Source: Candidatus Woesebacteria bacterium (lineage in GTDB: Bacteria > Patescibacteriota > Microgenomatia > UBA1406 > GWC2-37-13). Taken from it: 38,072 nt of DNA. The stretch lies in contig JAGQLS010000004.1 of the NCBI GenBank assembly GCA_020429045.1, positions 1-38,072 of the forward strand. The letters are read 5' to 3'. The notes under the pieces are model-generated. The model was not told the origin of the DNA. It did not search any database and worked only from the letters and a program-made list of their open reading frames with translations. A program made the translations under genes and the position numbers. This document shows, piece after piece, positions 7,516 to 16,432 of the stretch; position 1 is the first letter of the stretch; each line of letters opens with the position of its first letter.

Positions 7516-8094
7516 TTATTTCATGACGTTTTCTTCCACGCGCTTGTAGCTTACAAGCTCGCCTTTATCAAACCACAGATCGACTTCGTATTTTGCTTCT
7601 TCTAGCTCTCCTGAAGCGTGCAAAAGATTTTTAATTGGTCTGTTGCCAGTGTTTGCAAGATACGATGAGTCAAAAGAGTAATCGCCACGAATGGTTCCCG
7701 GAGAAGAACTAAGTGGTAACGTGTGTCCAACCAACTTGCGCACTAATTCTACTGCGTGTGGCCCTTCAAGAACAATCGCTATGACAGGATCTGCCGTAAT
7801 CATATCGACTAACCACTCACGAATCTTGAGACCAATCACATGCGGGTCATTTGATCCAAATTCTTTTTGAGGGTCAATGCCCATATTTTGATAGTTTTCA
7901 AGGGTTTTTTTACCCATACCGTTGATGAATGCTTCACGTGAAGCTGGATAATGTTTGTCTGCCAGTTCTTTCGAGACATTGAGCATTTTCATAGCAACTA
8001 TTTTGAGACCTACACGTTCAAAACGTTGAAGAATTTCGCCGACAAGACCGCGAGCAACAGCGTCGGGTTTAAAAACAACAAGTGTTTGTTCCAT
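7516..8094 (-). CDS. ndk: Nucleoside diphosphate kinase
   Basis: The ATG at 8094 gives 192 residues starting MEQTLVVFKPDAVARGLVGE; the upstream TTG/ATG-like extension to 8121 would cover the promoter. The active-site His is His159 in NLLHASG, and GTIRGDYS (133-140) is the usual nucleotide-binding strand. The enzyme moves a phosphate between nucleoside di- and triphosphates. It is about 40-50 residues longer than the common bacterial form because of an insertion at about 52-97 (between HYPASREAF and MITADPV). A TATACT lies 8 nt before the start (8103-8108), so the message may be leaderless. Confidence 0.95.
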   Translation of the reverse strand: MEQTLVVFKPDAVARGLVGEILQRFERVGLKIVAMKMLNVSKELADKHYPASREAFINGMGKKTLENYQNMGIDPQKEFGSNDPHVIGLKIREWLVDMITADPVIAIVLEGPHAVELVRKLVGHTLPLSSSPGTIRGDYSFDSSYLANTGNRPIKNLLHASGELEEAKYEVDLWFDKGELVSYKRVEENVMK

Positions 8095-8157
8095 GTATAA
8101 AAAGTATAAATTAGTAATCAACGCTCCATTGTATCATACTTAAGTTCATCGATTTGA

Positions 8158-8970
8158 TTAAAAATAGATGTACATATATTGAGCGATGATGTAAGGACCG
8201 AAAAAAAGCATGATATACCCACCTAAAATGAGAAATGGTCCAAATGGTATTTTCGACTTCAAATGTGCTTTTCTTAATGCAAGAAAAATAAGCGCAACAC
8301 TACCTCCAAAAATACTCGCAAGATACAACGATAATAAACCCTGCCATGGGCCGAGTAAAACACCAAGGACAAACGCAAGTTTAACATCGCCAAAACCCAT
8401 GCCTTTTCCTTTGGTGACAATGTAAAGAAGATATATGGGCAGCGCTACAATGATTCCCGCAACAAGAGGAATCGATGATAGTGATAATAGAAATGTTGAA
8501 ATTGATACAAACTCGAGAGTAAAATGCCACGATGGTACTATCAAAATAGAATGTATAACGGCCGTTACAAAAGCCGCGCCTTGAAGGCTATCGGGAAGAA
8601 TGAAATATCGAAGATCGCTCAGGAGCATGGCGATCCAAATGGAAACAAGGATAAGGTGAAGCACGCTTGCGCCAACAATATAATAATGAGTAATTGAAAA
8701 ATAATGCGTCAGTGTAAAAATAATTGCAGTGCCGATCTCTACAAAAACATATTGGATACTAAAATGCTTCTTGCAGTATCGACAACGACCACGCAGGAGA
8801 ATGTATGAAATAATGGGAATAAGATCGTTCCACGCAAGCTCGTGCTTGCACGATTCGCATTTTGACCTACCAAGTATCGTTTCTCCACGAGGCAATCGAT
8901 CTGCCAAAACATTCAAAAAAGAACCAAAAAAAAGACCGATTACAAAAACGAAGCCTAATTGAATAATCAT
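8158..8970 (-). CDS. pilD: Type IV prepilin peptidase
   Basis: The 270-residue polytopic membrane protein has the bifunctional prepilin peptidase/methyltransferase layout. The N-terminal domain carries the zinc-type cysteines 38/41 and 63/66 (CESC, CRYC). The two aspartate protease motifs are SDLRYFILPD (Asp119) and GMGFGDVKL (Asp195). It cleaves and N-methylates prepilins, so type IV pili or related pseudopili are expected, which fits the comEA/comEC pair later in the window. It starts 39 bp after the M16 gene and is probably cotranscribed with it. Confidence 0.95.
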   Translation of the reverse strand: MIIQLGFVFVIGLFFGSFLNVLADRLPRGETILGRSKCESCKHELAWNDLIPIISYILLRGRCRYCKKHFSIQYVFVEIGTAIIFTLTHYFSITHYYIVGASVLHLILVSIWIAMLLSDLRYFILPDSLQGAAFVTAVIHSILIVPSWHFTLEFVSISTFLLSLSSIPLVAGIIVALPIYLLYIVTKGKGMGFGDVKLAFVLGVLLGPWQGLLSLYLASIFGGSVALIFLALRKAHLKSKIPFGPFLILGGYIMLFFGPYIIAQYMYIYF

Positions 8971-9009
8971 AGTGTTTAGGTTTTGAAGAGAAAATGAAAT
9001 AGTATGTAC

Positions 9010-10302
9010 TTAATTATGGTCGAAGATTGTTGTGATATCAAATTGACTTTTGTCAAATGGTCCAATGATGCCGATGTGTAAACGCTGAGGAGCTATAATA
9101 TCATGGGCAACCGAAATAATTTCATCTTTTGTAACCTGCTCTATTTTTTCAATGATCTCTTTCGGATTGGCAAGTGTTTGTTCAAAAAGATATTTCATCG
9201 CGTACATTGAAGCAACATGCATCGAATTTTCAAGCGCGATAAGTGTCCTTCCTTTCAATATTTCTTTCGCCCGTTTTATTTCCTCATTGGTAATTTGTCC
9301 TTTCACAAAAGAATCATGCTCGTCCCACATAGATTTCAATGCCTGTGCTACGTGTTCGTGCGAATTCGTTACTCCGGCATAACTCACCATATATCCACTG
9401 TCTTCGTAATAGTGTTTGGATGTATAGACATAATAACAAAGACCCAATTCTTCGCGCAGTTTCATAAAGAGCCGTGAAGACATACCTGCGCCGAGGATGG
9501 TTGTGAGCACGGTGAGGGCGTACCTGCGCTCATCAATAAGTTTGAAGGTCGGAAATCCGAATGCAAAATGTGCTTGTTCGGTCTTTTTGTGGTGAACGTG
9601 AAGTTTGTTTGTTGTCGATTGTTTAGCGTGAAATTTTTGTGACGATACTTTTCCGCTCCAAGACAGAAATGTATTTTGGACTTTTTTTGTGATTGTATTG
9701 ATACTAAAACCATTTGCACTCAACCCTCCGGCCACGACGAGTACCGCATTGCCCGGCCTGTAGTGTCGGCGCATGAAGGCGATGATGTCTTTTTTCTCAA
9801 GAGATGAAACAGAAGTTTTTGTTCCGGCAATATCCCAACCCAAGGGATCGTCGGGATATATCGTCTCGCTAAAAATGTCGGAAATCTTATCAGAAGGGCT
9901 GTCTTCATATGAATTGATTTCTTCGATAATCACTTTTTTTTCACGTTCTATCTGATCTTCGGGCAACAATGGGCGCTGGATCATGTCGGCAAGGATGGTT
10001 AAAATAGTCTCGATATGCTCAACAGGTGCTTTGACCCAAAAACCAGTATGGTCCTTGGCAGTGAAGGCGTTTACTATACCACCCAGGCCATCGATCGTTG
10101 CATTGATGACAAATGAGGAGGGAAATCGTTTGGATCCTTTAAACAACATATGCTCTATGAAATGAGCAATACCATTGATTTGTTTACGTTCGTTGCGCGA
10201 ACCCGTTTTCACAACAAGAAGTACGGTGGCTGTGGGGAATTCGTTTGTGTCAACGAATATGCACTTGAGGTTATTTGGTAATATTTTTTGTACAGTTTTC
10301 AT
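9010..10302 (-). CDS. M16-family zinc protease (processing-peptidase type)
   Basis: The 430-residue protein has the inverted zinc motif HFIEH (His47, Glu50, His51) and the distal EEIN glutamate (127/128), the HXXEH-X76-E arrangement of active M16 peptidases. The C-terminal inactive half shows the usual GAGMSSRLFMKLREELGLCY block. In bacteria such single-chain subunits act as dimers on short peptides; a natural substrate is not known here. A TATAAT lies 9 nt ahead of the ATG (10312-10317, minus), so translation may be leaderless. Confidence 0.93.
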   Translation of the reverse strand: MKTVQKILPNNLKCIFVDTNEFPTATVLLVVKTGSRNERKQINGIAHFIEHMLFKGSKRFPSSFVINATIDGLGGIVNAFTAKDHTGFWVKAPVEHIETILTILADMIQRPLLPEDQIEREKKVIIEEINSYEDSPSDKISDIFSETIYPDDPLGWDIAGTKTSVSSLEKKDIIAFMRRHYRPGNAVLVVAGGLSANGFSINTITKKVQNTFLSWSGKVSSQKFHAKQSTTNKLHVHHKKTEQAHFAFGFPTFKLIDERRYALTVLTTILGAGMSSRLFMKLREELGLCYYVYTSKHYYEDSGYMVSYAGVTNSHEHVAQALKSMWDEHDSFVKGQITNEEIKRAKEILKGRTLIALENSMHVASMYAMKYLFEQTLANPKEIIEKIEQVTKDEIISVAHDIIAPQRLHIGIIGPFDKSQFDITTIFDHN

Positions 10303-10333
10303 GAGATATTAATTATAATGCAACAATGAAGAT

Positions 10334-10956
10334 TTATATCTCAATCATTGTGAGTTCAGGAAGGATAAGATTGAGATCGTGAGCGGGAATTGCTGCTATA
10401 TCAATGTTTACGTATTGCGCGAGATAATCTTCAACTTTTTTAGCATACGATTGTAAAAAAGTATAATCGAGAAACGGCGCCCGTGCATGGACTTCAGAAA
10501 GGCGTTGGGCTAATGAAACCAATCCTTTTGGGCTAACACGCATATCTGCATAGATTGCAATCAGCGCTTCGTTATATTTCATGGTTAGTAGCTTTTGTAC
10601 ATTAGTCCATTCAAACACTTCCATGATTTTTTTAACTTCGTTATGTACACCAATTTCTGAAAGGATCTTGATTGCTATCTGTAGTTCATCCTGACCGTAA
10701 TTTTTTTTTAGCCAATTTATATTACGTTCAAGAACCGGAAGGTAAGCTTCTGAAGAAACGAATGTTTTTTGTTTTACCAAATCAAAGGTTACTGGTTTTG
10801 CGATATCGTGCAATAAACAAATGGTGACGATTGCTTGGCGATCGATTGTTTGCCCGTGCCAATAATCAGCTATGATTTTGGCAACCGAAGCCACCGTGAG
10901 CATGTGTTGTTGAAGGTTGGGAGGAGTTTTGTATTTGCAATTTCGTCTATCTTCAT
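10334..10956 (-). pseudogene. HD-domain phosphohydrolase with probable N-terminal frameshift
   Basis: The open frame from the ATG at 10903 (189 residues) shows LLHDIAKP (His32-Asp33), the HD metal motif. The same frame continues upstream without an ATG, GTG or TTG and reads TPPNLQQHMLTVASVAKI, which resembles the conserved first His-containing helix of this HD family. An ATG at 10956 begins MKIDEIAN in a different frame. Inserting one base near 10930 (the stretch reading AATACAAAA on the minus strand) joins the two into MKIDEIANYKTPPNLQQHML. So either the deposited sequence has a one-base error or the gene is truly frameshifted; the 189-residue form starting at 10903 would lose the first metal-binding helix. 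Function is likely hydrolysis of a phosphorylated nucleotide; substrate unknown. Confidence 0.7.
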
Positions 10957-10990
10957 CTTTTTATATGTGTTTTAAACTACAAAAGCAATT

Positions 10991-12052
10991 TTAAGCTGAT
11001 ATTTTGCGCTCAGAAAACAAAATCCAATTAGCTAAATCTGCTGATTCCAAATCAGATTGTTTTGATATTTGAGAACCTTGCTCTCCCCATCTATAGCCAC
11101 TATCTGCAAGTTTTTGCAATGAATCTTTCCGCCTCCATTGTCTAACCGAAAAGTCCAAACCTTGTCCTAACAATTTATAAAATAACCCTTTGATTTTGTC
11201 TAAATTACGATTTGGATTAATTAGATAATCAGCAATTCGAACTCCATGAGCTTTTGGGTACATAACAACAATTTGTGATTCATCTCTCTCTGATTGCGAT
11301 GATGGTGAATATTCTTCAGTTAACTGCTCTATTCCTCTAGCTGCATATAATCTTCGGGCTTGTTCAAAATCTAAAATAAATTTATCAAGTTTGCTAACTT
11401 TTTCTGTATCATAGATCCCTTTATTAAGTGCCATTTGATACAATAATCCTATTAACCATGTTACATTTGCCATCGCAAGTACTCGAATTACTTCTGGATC
11501 AGCACCAACTGACGCCCATATAATCGTAGACATGTTTGGTAAATGTCTTAAAAATTCCCTAAAAAACATATATTTAGCTTTATTGGAAATGTCAGCAACG
11601 GCCACTGGTTTGCTTGTTTTGCTGCAAAGGTTTGAGATTTTTTCAGCATATTCAATCCGATTTGCAAAATCTCTACCGAGCCTCTTTATATACGTAAGAA
11701 GACCCGTTCGTTCCATATTGCTCTTCAATTCTGGATAAAAATACTCCGCTACCAAAACTCTTGTTTTTGGTGATCGAATGTACGCTTCAAATATTGGATT
11801 AATTGCCTCATCAGAATGTTCAAAATCAATACTTATCACATCTATTCCATTTACTCTTACCCCAAGAACCTTCTCGCTAACAAATTTCTGAACATCATCA
11901 GGACTAAATAACCCTTCTTGAATTGCGCTTGAAAAGTCCTTTTGTGCACGAGTTATAAGTTCATCTTGGAGAATATATTGTCGATGAGAATGAATCTCCG
12001 TCGACTGAAGAGCTGATTCACCCGATTCTAACCCTGAAGCATCATCTGCCAT
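10991..12052 (-). CDS. Hypothetical protein, 353 residues
   Basis: I do not recognise a family with confidence. The N-terminal 30 residues are Ser/Glu rich and probably disordered. Two short beta-strand-like segments end in acidic residues (VLVAEYFYPEL about 102-112, VAVADIS about 147-153), and a late YPKAHGVRIADYL carries a His; this spacing vaguely recalls the TraB/ChaN/EreA group, but the match is too weak to assign. There is one moderately hydrophobic segment (VTWLIGLLYQMAL) and no signal peptide. It is a single gene between tRNA-Lys and the HD gene, with a palindrome in its upstream region. Confidence 0.75.
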   Translation of the reverse strand: MADDASGLESGESALQSTEIHSHRQYILQDELITRAQKDFSSAIQEGLFSPDDVQKFVSEKVLGVRVNGIDVISIDFEHSDEAINPIFEAYIRSPKTRVLVAEYFYPELKSNMERTGLLTYIKRLGRDFANRIEYAEKISNLCSKTSKPVAVADISNKAKYMFFREFLRHLPNMSTIIWASVGADPEVIRVLAMANVTWLIGLLYQMALNKGIYDTEKVSKLDKFILDFEQARRLYAARGIEQLTEEYSPSSQSERDESQIVVMYPKAHGVRIADYLINPNRNLDKIKGLFYKLLGQGLDFSVRQWRRKDSLQKLADSGYRWGEQGSQISKQSDLESADLANWILFSERKISA

Positions 12053-12082
12053 AAGCTGATTTGTTAACTTTTGAAGTCGCTG

Positions 12083-12147
12083 ATTGTAAATATCTTAAGC
12101 AAAATTAGTTCTGAAATATCAGTAAAAAAGAAAAGTTGATTGTCAAC
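12083..12147 (-). promoter_or_regulatory. Putative promoter and operator palindrome upstream of the 353-residue gene
   Basis: The minus strand contains TTGACA (12141-12146) inside the perfect palindrome GTTGA-CAA-TCAAC (12135-12147). Possible -10 boxes are TGATAT (12116-12121, 19-bp spacer) and TACAAT (12083-12088). An inverted repeat over a -35 box is what a repressor site would look like; no regulator is identified. Confidence 0.35.
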
Positions 12148-12170
12148 AAATTAACACTTCATTTCCAAAA

Positions 12171-12245
12171 TGGTGAGCCCGGAGGGACTCGAACCCACAA
12201 CCAACGGCTTAAAAGGCCGCTGCTCTACCATTGAGCTACAGGCCC
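12171..12245 (-). tRNA. tRNA-Lys (UUU anticodon)
   Basis: The minus strand reads GGGCCTG at the 5' end, D-arm GCTCAATGGTAGAGC, anticodon stem GCGGC/GCCGT with loop CTTTTAA (UUU), T-arm GTGGGTTCGAGTCCCTC, discriminator A and an encoded CCA. A TACAAT at 12279-12284 (minus) is a possible -10 box. Confidence 0.93.
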
Positions 12246-12309
12246 GACTCACAATGAAATGGACATCTATAATCTCGTATTGTATCACTTTACGCACTTT
12301 TTTTCGAGT

Positions 12310-15093
12310 CTAAGATTGCAAAACAAAATTTAGGATCTTGCCTGGGATATAAATCGTCTTGTATTTTTTACCTGAAAGATAGGTTTTTATACGTTCGTTT
12401 GATAATGCTTGCTCAACCACAACACGCTCTTCTTTTGATGTAATCTGTATCGTTGAACGAACTTTACCGTCAACTTGCACAGGTATAGTAAAGGTCTTTT
12501 GGACAACATGAATATCGTCTACCTGGGGCCAAGATTGCACATGTATTGATTCTTTCTCTCCCAAAACCTTGCGCCAAATCTCTTCGGTTATGAATGGTGC
12601 AAACGGAGCAAGCAATTTCAAGAATTTTTTTGCAGAAGCCAGGTCAAGCTCTTCGTTGTACTTCTCCATATCGTTAAGAAGCGACATCATGGCTGCGATG
12701 GCGGTGTTGTATTTTAGACCCACGATGTCTTGGGTGACTTTCTGAATGGTTTTATTAAGAGATGATGCAAGTTTCGCAGAAATTTTGGCTGTTTGATCTT
12801 TGGGTAAAGAATGAAACAAATGCCAGATGCGACTCAAAAAACGATATGGGCCTTGGATGTTGCTCTCATTCCATGGCTTGTCGGCTTCGATTGGACCCAT
12901 AAACATCTCATAAAGTCGCAGTGTGTCTGCGCCGTACTCTGCAATCACGGTGTCGGGGTTGATGATGTTTCCTCTGCTTTTGCTCATGCGTTTTCCATCT
13001 GGGCCCATGATGATACCTTGGTGGCGCATCTTAGGAAATGGTTCGTCAAGTTTGGTATAGCCTTCGTCGCGCAAAAATTTTGTTAAGAAACGGCTATAAA
13101 GTAGGTGTAAAACGATATGTTCCGGACCAATCATATACAAATTTGGTGGCATCCACGTTTTAACTCCCTCTGGATTGGCGAAATGCTTCTCATCTCGTGG
13201 CGAAGTATAGCGGAAAAAATACCAGCTCGAATCGACAAATGTGTCCATAGTATCGTACTCTGGAGTCCACCCCTTGCCATATAATGTTTCAACTCGTTCT
13301 TTGAACTCTTTAGAAAGTCGCAAAGGACTTTCGCCCGTTGGGAGAAAATCGACATCAGTGGGTAATAACCAAGGCAAATATTCTTCCTTAACAACATGAG
13401 GCTTACCATCAGGATCATACACGATAGGGATAGGTGCTCCCCAATAGCGCTGTCTCGAAATTAACCAATCACGGAGTTTATAATGCACCTTTCGTTTTCC
13501 CCAACCCTTCTCTTCTAAATAGTCCATCATACTTTTTGTTGCCTGGTGGATATCTTGTCCATTCAAAAACGTAGAATTGATCATCGCGCCATTTTCTTCT
13601 TGGATCATAAGGTTGATATACCAATCATTTGAAGCAAGATAGAGATACAAATTTTGGGTTTTTTCCAATGGATCATTATTATATTCAGCACATAATTTCC
13701 CTATTTCTTTTTTGTTGCCTTCGCTATAAACATATTCTGATATGTTTTCTTTTGTATCTTTGAAACAAAACCATATTTCTTCTCCGACGAGTTCATTCCA
13801 ATATCCCGAAGAAAGTTTTTTTCGAATAAGCTTTTTGTATTCTTCTATTGATTTTTTTGGAATTTCGAGTAAGCGAACATTGTTCTCTTTTTGCTCTGCA
13901 ATGATTACGCCTATTGATTCAAGATCCTTATTTGAAATATCATCTGCACCCATGAGATAACTTCTCCACATTGAAATGTTTTCACTCTTAACAACTTGAA
14001 CAACTTCGATATTAAACGTCTGTGCAAATTCAAAATCGCGCAAATCGTGACCAGGGACACCAACAACTGCTCCTGTACCTACATGCGCCAGAACGAAATC
14101 TGAAATGTAAATCGGCAATTGTTTACCAGTCAGTTTATGATCGATATAAAAACCAGTAAACACTCCTGTTTTTTTTCTTCCTTCTTCAGTTCGTTCAATA
14201 TCTTTCTTATTTTTGGCTGTTTCTACATATTTTTCTATTTCCTGTTTTTTCTTGTCGTCGACGTGCTGAAGGATTTTTTCAACCAGCCGATGCTCAGGGG
14301 CAAGTACGATGAACGTAGCACCAAAATTTGTATCTGGCCGAGTAGTGAAACAAGTAACTTCGTCTTTGAGCTCTGGGATTTCATAATGTATATCAATTCC
14401 AAATTTCTTCCCTATCCAATTGAGCTGTTGGTGCTTGGTGGCTACGGGCCAGTCGACCTGGTTTAGCCCTTCGATAAGCTCTTCGGCATATTCAGTAATC
14501 TTAAAAACCCACTGGTCCATCTCTTTTTGTACCACTTCATTATCACAACGCTCGCATAGGCCGTTCACGACTTGTTCGTTTGCTAAAACCGTTTGACAGC
14601 TCAGGCACCAATTGACCGGCGCCTTCTTTTTGTAAGCTAAGCCTTTTTTGTAGAGTTGGAGAAATAACCACTGGGTCCACTTGTAATACTCAGGGTGTGA
14701 AGTGGCTATTTCGCTCTCCCAATCATATGAGATACCCAATCGGTTGATCTGTTTTCTAAATGTGTTGATTGCTTTTTTTGTTGTTTCTGCAGGATGGACC
14801 CCGCTCTTTATCGCAAAATTTTCAGCTGGCAAGCCGAACGCATCCCAACCAACGGGAAAGAAGACTTTTTTTCCTTGCATGCGGTAATAGCGGGCTAAAA
14901 TGTCAAGTGCGGTTTTGGCTTCAACGTGCCCCACGTGTAATCCGCTCCCCGAGGGATAGGCAAAAGCGAACAACAAGTATTCCTTATTGTCTGAAGTGAC
15001 GTCTTTTTGCTCAAACGCAGATTGAAATAGTCCTTTTTTCTTCCAATCTTCGATCCACTGCTCTTCAAATGTGTTGGGTAAATATTTTTGCAT
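12310..15093 (-). CDS. leuS: Leucyl-tRNA synthetase
   Basis: Starting at the ATG at 15093 (MQKYLPNTFEEQWIEDWKKKG) the enzyme has 927 residues; the frame extends 25 codons upstream into the promoter and that extension is rejected. The class I signature HVGH (53-56), zinc-type cysteines 163/166/180/183, the editing-domain block VVGVPGHDLRDFEFA, LRDWLISRQRYWG and the MSKSRGN loop are all present. It is a bacterial-type LeuRS. An extra segment of roughly 130 residues (about 368-496) lies between the editing domain and the NGAMINSTFLNGQ block; it contains YWNELVGEEIWFCF and is lysine/glutamate rich. The gene is divergent from the CoA fusion gene. Confidence 0.95.
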   Translation of the reverse strand: MQKYLPNTFEEQWIEDWKKKGLFQSAFEQKDVTSDNKEYLLFAFAYPSGSGLHVGHVEAKTALDILARYYRMQGKKVFFPVGWDAFGLPAENFAIKSGVHPAETTKKAINTFRKQINRLGISYDWESEIATSHPEYYKWTQWLFLQLYKKGLAYKKKAPVNWCLSCQTVLANEQVVNGLCERCDNEVVQKEMDQWVFKITEYAEELIEGLNQVDWPVATKHQQLNWIGKKFGIDIHYEIPELKDEVTCFTTRPDTNFGATFIVLAPEHRLVEKILQHVDDKKKQEIEKYVETAKNKKDIERTEEGRKKTGVFTGFYIDHKLTGKQLPIYISDFVLAHVGTGAVVGVPGHDLRDFEFAQTFNIEVVQVVKSENISMWRSYLMGADDISNKDLESIGVIIAEQKENNVRLLEIPKKSIEEYKKLIRKKLSSGYWNELVGEEIWFCFKDTKENISEYVYSEGNKKEIGKLCAEYNNDPLEKTQNLYLYLASNDWYINLMIQEENGAMINSTFLNGQDIHQATKSMMDYLEEKGWGKRKVHYKLRDWLISRQRYWGAPIPIVYDPDGKPHVVKEEYLPWLLPTDVDFLPTGESPLRLSKEFKERVETLYGKGWTPEYDTMDTFVDSSWYFFRYTSPRDEKHFANPEGVKTWMPPNLYMIGPEHIVLHLLYSRFLTKFLRDEGYTKLDEPFPKMRHQGIIMGPDGKRMSKSRGNIINPDTVIAEYGADTLRLYEMFMGPIEADKPWNESNIQGPYRFLSRIWHLFHSLPKDQTAKISAKLASSLNKTIQKVTQDIVGLKYNTAIAAMMSLLNDMEKYNEELDLASAKKFLKLLAPFAPFITEEIWRKVLGEKESIHVQSWPQVDDIHVVQKTFTIPVQVDGKVRSTIQITSKEERVVVEQALSNERIKTYLSGKKYKTIYIPGKILNFVLQS

Positions 15094-15118
15094 AGTAATT
15101 TTGAAATAGAATGTTTGT

Positions 15119-15124
15119 ATTATA
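15119..15124 (-). promoter_or_regulatory. -10 element of leuS
   Basis: The minus strand reads TATAAT 25 nt before the leuS ATG, giving a predicted leader of about 19 nt. No strong -35 box is seen. Confidence 0.45.
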
Positions 15125-15194
15125 CGGTATAATTGATCCGTATACCAATCTCTAGCACGATTGTGCAAGATCTATATCTTACCATTTATTTACT

Positions 15195-15200
15195 TACATT
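15195..15200 (+). promoter_or_regulatory. -10 element placed 6 nt before the CoA fusion start
   Basis: TACATT is followed by six bases and the ATG at 15207. If used, transcription would begin at or next to the start codon. Confidence 0.4.
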
Positions 15201-15206
15201 GTATAT

Positions 15207-16235
15207 ATGAGTACGCGAAAACACTATGCGCATACTGGTTTGGGCGGAACATTTGATCGTCTGCACAAAGGGCACGAATACCTTTTGAAAAAAGCTTTTG
15301 AAGAGGCCGAACATGTTACGATCGGTGTGACAAAAGAGTCATTGCTTACAGAAAAATATCTCGCTCAGACCATTCTACCCTTTGAAAAGCGCCGTCAAGA
15401 ACTCAAGGAATTTTTAGCATCAGAAGGTTTTGTAAATCGTGCCCAGATTATTGCGCTTGAAGACATTTACGGTATTGCAGACAAGGATGAAACGATGGAG
15501 GCGCTTGTGGTTACCGATGCAACAAAAGCAAATGGAGAAAAAATAAATGCAGCTCGCACAGAATGTAGTTTAGAAAGGCTTGATTTGGTACACGTGCCAT
15601 TTGTGAAGGATGAAGATGGGGTTGATATTATTTCTTCTGAACGGATTCGCAAAGGAGAAATTGACAGAAATGGTTTGCGATATATGAGCATATTTGAAAA
15701 ATCTGACGTTTTGGGTTTGCCGTCTTCGCTCCGAGAGCAGCTTCGAGAACCCTTTGGGAAATTGATTGTTGGGGATGAAAATGATCTTTCCAAAGCTGCA
15801 AAGTGTATGAAAAAGTATATGCAAAACAAAGCTCCAGTGATGATAATTGCAGTTGGCGATATCGTCACGCAAACGTTAGAAAATGTTAATTTAGAGCCTC
15901 AAATATCTATCATTGATTTCAGAACACAACGACAAAAAATTGCACCTTTTGATAGAAAAATGCGCGGAATCGTCAACGAGCCTGGTCAAATTCATAAAAA
16001 AGCTGTTGTAAAAATACAAAATAGTATACATGCGCTGTTAAAAAATAATGAACAAAGTCGTATTATTATCGACGGTGAGGAAGATTTACTCGCACTTCCG
16101 GCTATGCTTCTTGCACCTCTTGGAAGTATTGTCGTTTACGGCCTCCGTCAAAAAGGCGTGGTGGTTGTGCAGATTGAGGAGGGATTTAAAAAAGTTATTA
16201 AATCATTGGTAGAAAAATTTGATAATTTTTCTTAA
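15207..16235 (+). CDS. Fused archaeal-type phosphopantetheine adenylyltransferase and GTP-dependent dephospho-CoA kinase
   Basis: The 342-residue protein joins two enzymes for the last two steps of coenzyme A synthesis. Residues 1-160 are a nucleotidyltransferase with GGTFDRLHKGH (H20-x-G-H23) and the SSERIRKGEIDRNG block (143-156), as in the archaeal/eukaryotic PPAT group (COG1019), not bacterial CoaD. Residues about 180-335 match DUF359 (COG1909), the archaeal GTP-dependent dephospho-CoA kinase: GKLIVGD, VGDIVTQTL, IIDFRTQRQKI, VNEPGQI, then DGEEDLLALPAMLLAPLGSI and VVYGLRQKGVV. Bacteria normally use CoaD and an ATP-dependent P-loop CoaE, neither of which resembles this protein. The assignment rests on motif recognition. 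It precedes an archaeal-type tyrS on the same strand. Confidence 0.88.
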   Translation: MSTRKHYAHTGLGGTFDRLHKGHEYLLKKAFEEAEHVTIGVTKESLLTEKYLAQTILPFEKRRQELKEFLASEGFVNRAQIIALEDIYGIADKDETMEALVVTDATKANGEKINAARTECSLERLDLVHVPFVKDEDGVDIISSERIRKGEIDRNGLRYMSIFEKSDVLGLPSSLREQLREPFGKLIVGDENDLSKAAKCMKKYMQNKAPVMIIAVGDIVTQTLENVNLEPQISIIDFRTQRQKIAPFDRKMRGIVNEPGQIHKKAVVKIQNSIHALLKNNEQSRIIIDGEEDLLALPAMLLAPLGSIVVYGLRQKGVVVVQIEEGFKKVIKSLVEKFDNFS

Positions 16236-16396
16236 CATTGCTCAGTTGTTACTACTAAGTCAAATGAAGAGGTTGATGAGCGAGTTGATGAAAAGCTAAA
16301 GCTGTTTCTGGTTCAAATAAAAATTGGTCTGAAGAAACTTGCAAGTTTTCAGGAATAATTCATTTTACCATGCCTTATCTTTTTTATTCTCACATC

Positions 16397-16426
16397 TTCA
16401 CAAAAAACAAGAATCCTTGTTACAAT
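16397..16426 (+). promoter_or_regulatory. Promoter of tyrS, leaderless layout
   Basis: TTCACA (16397-16402), an 18-bp spacer and TACAAT (16421-16426) are followed by only six bases before the ATG at 16433. The spacer upstream (16236-16396) holds no convincing gene. Confidence 0.6.
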
Positions 16427-16432
16427 ACATAC

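Noticed and set aside
10991-12052. TraB/ChaN-like assignment for the unknown protein
   Set aside because: Only loose spacing of acidic and His residues agrees; the defining motifs are missing.
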